This document shows, one piece after another, positions 59,909-64,000 of a stretch of DNA of 64,000 nucleotides (position 1 is the stretch's first letter; the number at the start of each line of letters is the position of its first letter). The notes below the pieces were generated by a model. That model searched no databases, was not told where the DNA came from, and saw nothing but the letters and a program-made list of their open reading frames with translations. The stretch comes from Bacillus fonticola. GTDB taxonomy: Bacteria > Bacillota > Bacilli > Bacillales > JC228. The stretch spans positions 300,001 to 364,000 of the forward strand of contig NZ_CP052135.1 of the NCBI RefSeq assembly GCF_012955605.1, given 5' to 3'. The position numbers and the translations under genes are program-made.

Positions 59909-60763
59909 ATGAAAACAATAGGACTAGTCTTAGAAGGCGGCGGAATGAAAGGGGTTTATACGGCAGGTGTTCTCGAATACTTTATGGAGAAGGAGCTATA
60001 TTTTCCTTATGTGATAGGGGTTTCCGCTGGTGCTTGCATGGCTGCCTCTTATTTATCCAGACAAAAAGGAAGAAATAAAAAGGTAAATATAGATTTAGTC
60101 AGTGATCCTCGGTACCTCTCCTTCCGAAACTTTGTGACAAAACGTCAAATGTTCGGTATGGATTTCTTGTTTGATGAGATCCCAAAGAATATCGTCCCCT
60201 TTGACTTCGATACGTTTTTGCAAGGACCAGAGAGAATGATTGTCGGGGCAACTGATTGTGAAACCGGAGAGGCTGTTTATTACACGAAACAGGAACATGG
60301 AGAGAACATGTTGCAAATTATTCGGGCATCCAGTTCTCTTCCGTTCATAGCACCGAGTGTTGAATACCAGGGTAAGCACCTTTTAGATGGGGGTATTATC
60401 GATCCTATTCCGATTCGTAAGTCACAGGCAGATGGAAATCGGAAGAATATCATTGTGATGACCAAAGAGGAAAATTATACGCTTCAACCAAGTCGATTTT
60501 CCTCAGTCATGAAACTTTTTCTAAAAAAACACCCGCGTATAGGCGAACGACTCATTGAAAGACATAGGCTCTATAAAGAAACGCTTACGCATATTGAATC
60601 CGAAAAAGAAACAGGAAATGTATTGGTCATACAGCCTAGTGCTCCAATCGGGGTAAGAAGGATTGAAAAAGACCAAAATAAACTTCTCCAGTTATATGAA
60701 CTTGGGTATGCCGATGCAAAAAGGCGAGAACAAGAGATAAGGCAATTTATTGAGGCTGAATAG
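59909..60763 (+). CDS. Patatin-like phospholipase/acylhydrolase
   Basis: A 284-residue cytoplasmic esterase of the patatin family (Ser-Asp dyad). The oxyanion hole is EGGGMKGVYTAGVL at residues 9-22, the nucleophile elbow GVSAGA (Ser about 40) and the catalytic Asp in LLDGGIIDPIPI near 160. The ATG at 59909 follows AAGGGAG. The protein resembles the single-domain YlbK/RssA-like group in bacilli. A lipid substrate is likely, but nothing adjacent identifies it. Confidence 0.9.
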   Translation: MKTIGLVLEGGGMKGVYTAGVLEYFMEKELYFPYVIGVSAGACMAASYLSRQKGRNKKVNIDLVSDPRYLSFRNFVTKRQMFGMDFLFDEIPKNIVPFDFDTFLQGPERMIVGATDCETGEAVYYTKQEHGENMLQIIRASSSLPFIAPSVEYQGKHLLDGGIIDPIPIRKSQADGNRKNIIVMTKEENYTLQPSRFSSVMKLFLKKHPRIGERLIERHRLYKETLTHIESEKETGNVLVIQPSAPIGVRRIEKDQNKLLQLYELGYADAKRREQEIRQFIEAE

Positions 60764-60829
60764 GAAGCCTGGTTTTACACTGTTTACCATCTATTACCAT
60801 CCCTATCTTCTATTTCTAGGGGGAATTGT

Positions 60830-60934
60830 GTGTTGCGTCAGTTTGACAATAAAAAGTGGTTGTGTAACGAGCCTGATTTAGCTTTGCATGAAACTGATGA
60901 GCTAACGGTGAGCGTGTGGATGATTATCTGTTGA
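60830..60934 (+). pseudogene. Truncated DUF1349-like N-terminal fragment
   Basis: A GTG start behind AGGGGG opens only 34 codons (RQFDNKKWLCNEPDLALHET follows the first residues). The FxNxxWLNEP-like start and the following strand resemble the first 30 residues of DUF1349 proteins, a concanavalin-like family. The rest is missing, so I read it as a remnant after deletion. The similarity is by memory and short. Confidence 0.35.
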
Positions 60935-61069
60935 GTTTGTTGGGTAGGTTTCCGGATACATGAGGTAATAGTAGATTGATATATCAGAAATGTCCGCCTA
61001 CTCATAGTCTACTTTCGTTCTTAACGGTACAATAAATACAAATGATTAAAACAGGAGGTCTGACATTCA

Positions 61070-62323
61070 ATGAAACACAAAGAAATTTTGCTCACTTCAG
61101 AGGTAGAGAAGGTATATGAACAGTTACTCACACACCCACTCGTAAAGGACGGTCTGCATTTCATCCAGTCAAATAATGAAAAAACGTTACAAGACCAAAT
61201 TGAAATCACAGAGATTCCAGCACCGACGTTTCAAGAGCGGGAGCGTGGTGAGGATTACGCGAGACGTTTGACTGAGTTGGGATTGGAGGATGTGCGCACG
61301 GATGAGGTAGGGAATGTGTTTGGCATTCGACGCGGTACGGGAGGGGGGCCGACTCTTTTCGTATCAGCACACTTGGATACGGTGTTTCCTGAGGGGACGA
61401 ATATAAAAGCTACTGTTCGGGATGGGAAAGTGTATGCGCCGGGGATTTCCGATGACGGTCGGGGGCTGACTGCAGTGCTGACGCTACTTCGTACAATGAA
61501 TACGATAAATATCCAATCAAAAGGCGATATCATCTTTGGTGCGACAGTTGGGGAGGAAGGACTGGGCGATTTGCGTGGTGTGAAGGCGTTCTTCAATGAG
61601 CGCGATGATGTTGATGGATTTATCTCTATTGAACCGGGGACACCGAGTCGAACTACCTATTTAGGAACAGGGAGCCGTCGATATAGTATTACGTACAAAG
61701 GACCTGGGGGACATAGCTTCGGGGCTTTTGGAATGCCGAGTGCGATTCATGCACTTGGGCGTGCGATTGCGCAGATTTCTAAGCTGGAAACACCAGAAGA
61801 TCCTAAAACGACGTTCACTGTTGGAACTATTCATGGTGGGACATCGGTAAACACGATTGCAGCAAATGCAAATATGGTGTTGGATTTACGTTCAACGTCA
61901 CAAGAAGAACTTTTGAGGTTGGAGGAAACGGTGTTGGCGATCGTTAAGCAAGCTTCTGAAGAGGAAAACAAACGCTGGGATCGGGATGTGATCTCAGTAA
62001 ATATTGAACTAGTTGGAGATCGCCCAGCCGGTTCTCAGCCTAAAGACGCACCGATTGTTCAAGCGGCGCTGGCGGCAACTTCAGCTATAGGTTTTACACC
62101 TGAGTTAGGGGAGCCAATCAGTACTGACTCCAATGTACCCATCAGTTTAGGGATCCCTGCTGTAACACTAGGCGGGGGCGGTGACTTCGGTGGAGCACAC
62201 ACACTAGAGGAATTTTTTGATCCTAAAGATGCTTACTATGGTATTCAGAAAATCTTTTTGACGATGATTGGGCTAGTTGGGGTGGATCAGGTTAGTGAGC
62301 CTATTTTAAGTTATAGCAATTAG
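61070..62323 (+). CDS. M20 family metallopeptidase
   Basis: A 417-residue zinc-dependent exopeptidase/deacylase of the M20 family. Metal ligands come from SAHLDTVFPEGT near 100, GISDDGRGLTAVL near 133, the catalytic pair EEGLGDLRG near 172 and ISIEPG near 191. The lid domain contains GPGGHSFGAFG and NTIAANANMVLDLRS. It resembles the peptidase T-like and YgeY/CPG2-like branches, so it could act on di- or tripeptides or acyl-amino acids. AGGAGG precedes the ATG. It is monocistronic. Confidence 0.9.
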   Translation: MKHKEILLTSEVEKVYEQLLTHPLVKDGLHFIQSNNEKTLQDQIEITEIPAPTFQERERGEDYARRLTELGLEDVRTDEVGNVFGIRRGTGGGPTLFVSAHLDTVFPEGTNIKATVRDGKVYAPGISDDGRGLTAVLTLLRTMNTINIQSKGDIIFGATVGEEGLGDLRGVKAFFNERDDVDGFISIEPGTPSRTTYLGTGSRRYSITYKGPGGHSFGAFGMPSAIHALGRAIAQISKLETPEDPKTTFTVGTIHGGTSVNTIAANANMVLDLRSTSQEELLRLEETVLAIVKQASEEENKRWDRDVISVNIELVGDRPAGSQPKDAPIVQAALAATSAIGFTPELGEPISTDSNVPISLGIPAVTLGGGGDFGGAHTLEEFFDPKDAYYGIQKIFLTMIGLVGVDQVSEPILSYSN

Positions 62324-62466
62324 TGAGCAACTGTTTTGTTAGCATCTTTTGTTGCTGAAGAAGAAAATCCAACGTATATGGTTACAAACGCAATCGCGAG
62401 GTGCAGGATGTTCGTGGCTAACAAGAACATTATGCCTAACAATTCTTGTGTTAACAGTCCTGTCAT
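62320..62466 (-). CDS. Possible small hydrophobic ORF antisense to the M20 3' end
   Basis: A 48-codon minus-strand frame from ATG 62466 with one long hydrophobic run (LLGIMFLLATNILHLAIAFV) and a polar end. It overlaps the M20 stop by four bases. No properly spaced ribosome site exists, and the plus strand is open over the same stretch, so it may be chance or the tail of a decayed membrane protein gene. Confidence 0.22.
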   Translation of the reverse strand: MTGLLTQELLGIMFLLATNILHLAIAFVTIYVGFSSSATKDANKTVAH

Positions 62467-62544
62467 TGCGATTAATGAAAAGCACCTAAAAGATATGGGT
62501 GCGCACTCGGCTCGGAATTAAAGGCGGTGTAGATTCAGGTCAAG

Positions 62545-62575
62545 AGAGCTTGGAGCGTTTCCAAGCTCTTTTTTC
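62545..62575 (+). terminator. Intrinsic terminator downstream of the M20 gene
   Basis: A perfect 10-bp stem, AGAGCTTGGA with TCCAAGCTCT, then T6. It is 220 bases after the M20 stop. Confidence 0.88.
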
Positions 62576-62611
62576 ATGGAAATAGCTCTGTTTTACTATC
62601 CATCCCGAAGA

Positions 62612-63190
62612 TTATTTGTTCTGTCGTCTAAAGATAAACACGCCTAAAAAAATAATAGCTGCTGAGCTGGTGCCTATGAGAATAGATGTTTGTAATCCGG
62701 TTTGAGATGGGTTGGCCTTGGTAACTTCCTCTTTGAAATCTGTTTTCCCTTTTTCTAACTCATCTAGATCGTTAGTTGCGTACTCGATTGCAGCTGTTCG
62801 GCTGCATAAGCTTACATGGAGTCCTTCCCCTGTCTGCCGGGCATAAACGAGATATTCCTTGCCAACTTCAAATTCAAACCCACACGATGCCGAAGAAATG
62901 GCTGTTTGAACGATGACTTCCTTCGTTTCAACGCCTTTCCACGTTTCCTCTACTTCCAAGGTTACCTCCACTAAATCACCGGAAGATCCTCCAAAAAATT
63001 GGGCGGGTTTTTCCATGTCTGTCACGACTCCACGAAAGACTGCATCACTTTTCTCGAGTTCTTTTTGAACGGACTCTGGTGGGACACATGAACAAGCCTG
63101 TGCCGTTTGGGTTGGTGGAAACATTGTGACAATTAGGAACGAAAAAAGTCCTACTACAAGCAGCTGCATCAAGGTTCTTTTCCTTTTCAT
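62612..63190 (-). CDS. Secreted TIMP/NTR-like protein with C-terminal membrane anchor
   Basis: A 192-residue exported protein. The signal peptide covers about residues 1-32 (LLVVGLFSFLIVTMF core, cleavage near AQA). The mature form starts CSCVPPESVQKELEKSDAVF, the pattern of the tissue-inhibitor-of-metalloproteinase/netrin-like (OB-fold) family. Further Cys in SASCGFEF and SLCSRT suggest disulfides. A C-terminal helix (SILIGTSSAAIIFLGVFIF) followed by RRQNK anchors it in the membrane. AGGAGG precedes the ATG. Bacterial members have no established function. It is not a proven protease inhibitor. Confidence 0.85.
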   Translation of the reverse strand: MKRKRTLMQLLVVGLFSFLIVTMFPPTQTAQACSCVPPESVQKELEKSDAVFRGVVTDMEKPAQFFGGSSGDLVEVTLEVEETWKGVETKEVIVQTAISSASCGFEFEVGKEYLVYARQTGEGLHVSLCSRTAAIEYATNDLDELEKGKTDFKEEVTKANPSQTGLQTSILIGTSSAAIIFLGVFIFRRQNK

Positions 63191-63301
63191 TCACTTTCCT
63201 CCTATGGTACTTGTTTGTTATGGAACTGTTACTTATTAGACGATGGTCTATTGAATTAGTTACGATGGGGAAAGGTTGGAGGTATTTCGTTGGTAGTATA
63301 G

Positions 63302-63351
63302 CACAAGGGTGCAGAACATTATGTTGCGTGTTCTGCACCCTTGTGTTTTTT
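63302..63351 (+). terminator. 17-bp perfect hairpin with T-run
   Basis: CACAAGGGTGCAGAACA with its complement around TTATGTTGCG, then T6 on the plus strand. Both flanking genes are on the minus strand, so no gene clearly feeds it. Confidence 0.7.
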
Positions 63352-63363
63352 CATGAAGTGTCA

Positions 63364-63392
63364 ATCGACAAAATTCGGGTCGTACCAGTTCC
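63364..63392. repeat. Solo right arm of family A
   Basis: TCGACAAAATTCGGGTCGTA plus CCAGTTCCC, directly abutting the S9 peptidase stop codon. No left arm is within 150 bases. Confidence 0.72.
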
Positions 63393-64000
63393 CTAAATAA
63401 ACTGGTCGAAGAATTCAACGATTTTGCGGTTGACCTTGATTTCGTTTTCTTTTTTGGAGAAGCCGTGGCCTTCGTCTTCGAGGACGAGGTATTCGACTTT
63501 GCGCCCCTTTTGTTGGAGTGCTTCGACGATTTGATCGGATTCTTCTTTAACGACACGCGGATCGTTGGCACCTTGAATAACGAGCATCGGCTTCACCATT
63601 CCATCAAGGTGAGTAATCGGCGAATACTCAGTGAGCTTCTCTTTATCTTTGACAGGGTCACCCACCCATTGATTCATGAATGGCTTCCAAAATTCAGGCA
63701 CTGATTTAATGAACGAGAACAGATTGCTAACACCGAAAATATCGACAACCGCTTTAAAATAATTCGCATGACGACCATGCAAAAGAAGCGCCATGTAGCC
63801 ACCATAGCTTCCGCCCATAAGGAGGATTTTGTCGCGGTCAGCGTAGCCGTTTTTAATGAGCCACTCGAGACCTTCCACGTTGTCTAAGCGCGGGCCATCT
63901 CCCCAATCGCCTTCGACCATTTTCATAAACTTCAACCCGTAATTCGAAGAGCCTCGGAAGTTCGGGGCAAAAATAGAGTAGCCGCGATTCACGAGAATTT
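63393..64000 (-). CDS. S9 family prolyl oligopeptidase/acylaminoacyl-peptidase, C-terminal part
   Basis: The gene runs off the window edge, leaving about 200 C-terminal residues of the alpha/beta-hydrolase domain. NRGYSIFAPNFRGSSNYG leads in. The catalytic serine is in LMGGSYGGYMAL, Asp in IQGANDPRVV and His in DEGHGFSKKEN, so the triad is complete. The N-terminal beta-propeller would be encoded beyond the window. Known members cleave short peptides or remove acyl-amino acids. The GTG at 63992 is internal and not a start. Confidence 0.92.
   Translation of the reverse strand, partial: ILVNRGYSIFAPNFRGSSNYGLKFMKMVEGDWGDGPRLDNVEGLEWLIKNGYADRDKILLMGGSYGGYMALLLHGRHANYFKAVVDIFGVSNLFSFIKSVPEFWKPFMNQWVGDPVKDKEKLTEYSPITHLDGMVKPMLVIQGANDPRVVKEESDQIVEALQQKGRKVEYLVLEDEGHGFSKKENEIKVNRKIVEFFDQFI

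Noticed and set aside
62336-62521. 61-codon plus-strand ORF after the M20 gene
   Set aside because: No ribosome site and not recognisable as a protein. The opposite strand is equally open over part of it.

Overview
The window reads as chromosome of a spore-forming, low-to-moderate-GC Bacillaceae-type Firmicute. The evidence is AGGAGG-type ribosome sites throughout, cotJABC, a YjcZ-family peptide, a type H small acid-soluble spore protein, a complete gerA-type germinant-receptor operon, the YeeI form of YebC, a Bacillus-type squalene/sporulenol cyclase and Bacillus-type cydDC. A halo- or alkaliphilic lifestyle is only hinted at (pro genes for a possible osmolyte, several ion-coupled transporters). 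No rRNA, tRNA, CRISPR array, prophage or intact insertion sequence was seen.

Layout. 0-3.7 kb: end of a TcuA-like flavoprotein, guaC, a hypothetical protein, a Uma2 nuclease-like gene. 3.9-7 kb: AbgB/AbgT p-aminobenzoyl-glutamate uptake and cleavage. 7.2-11.7 kb: two near-duplicate Uma2 genes flanking topB, then a KDPG aldolase. 11.7-17.2 kb: ogt, a haem membrane protein, an oxidoreductase, an ArsA ATPase with a tiny Cys-Cys-ending partner, cstA. 17.4-23 kb: terpene cyclase, small sporulation genes, yeeI, sspH, a YcaQ-like protein. 23.8-30 kb: a transporter, proC-proB-proA, a CYP152 peroxygenase. 30.1-35.3 kb: a four-carbon acid-sugar (D-threonate/D-erythronate type) cluster: PrpR-like regulator, KdgT permease, DUF1537 kinase, PdxA2. 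35.4-47 kb: membrane protein, tandem P-loop ATPase, NSS transporter, RlmI-type methylase, an RsbT-like kinase overlapping a histidine kinase-RsbR-STAS fusion, a VOC protein, DbpA helicase, a variant EPSP synthase. 47.2-50.7 kb: cydDC behind a Rex site. 50.8-53.7 kb: small genes, a decayed type I toxin-antitoxin locus, and a three-gene operon ending in a selenoprotein. 53.7-59.7 kb: cotJABC, yjcZ-type gene and the ger operon. 59.9-64 kb: patatin, M20 peptidase, TIMP/NTR-like protein, start of an S9 peptidase.

The most striking item is at 52816-53625. Two ORFs that look separate are one GrdB/PrdB-family reductase gene with two in-frame UGA codons spaced as UxxU exactly at the redox motif. A compact stem-loop sits at bacterial-SECIS distance from both UGAs. 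This predicts a protein with two adjacent-turn selenocysteines. It is co-transcribed with a small Cys-rich protein and a 96-residue protein of unknown function.

The intergenic spaces carry at least two families of dispersed palindromes. Family A arms read GGAACTGGTACCACCCGA ... CGGGGCGTACCAGTTCC. Family B arms read GGTGTCAG/CCTGACCCCC. One family A copy doubles as a guaC terminator, one family B copy supplies a stop codon, and one widely split family A pair brackets an orphan gene fragment next to the cyd promoter.
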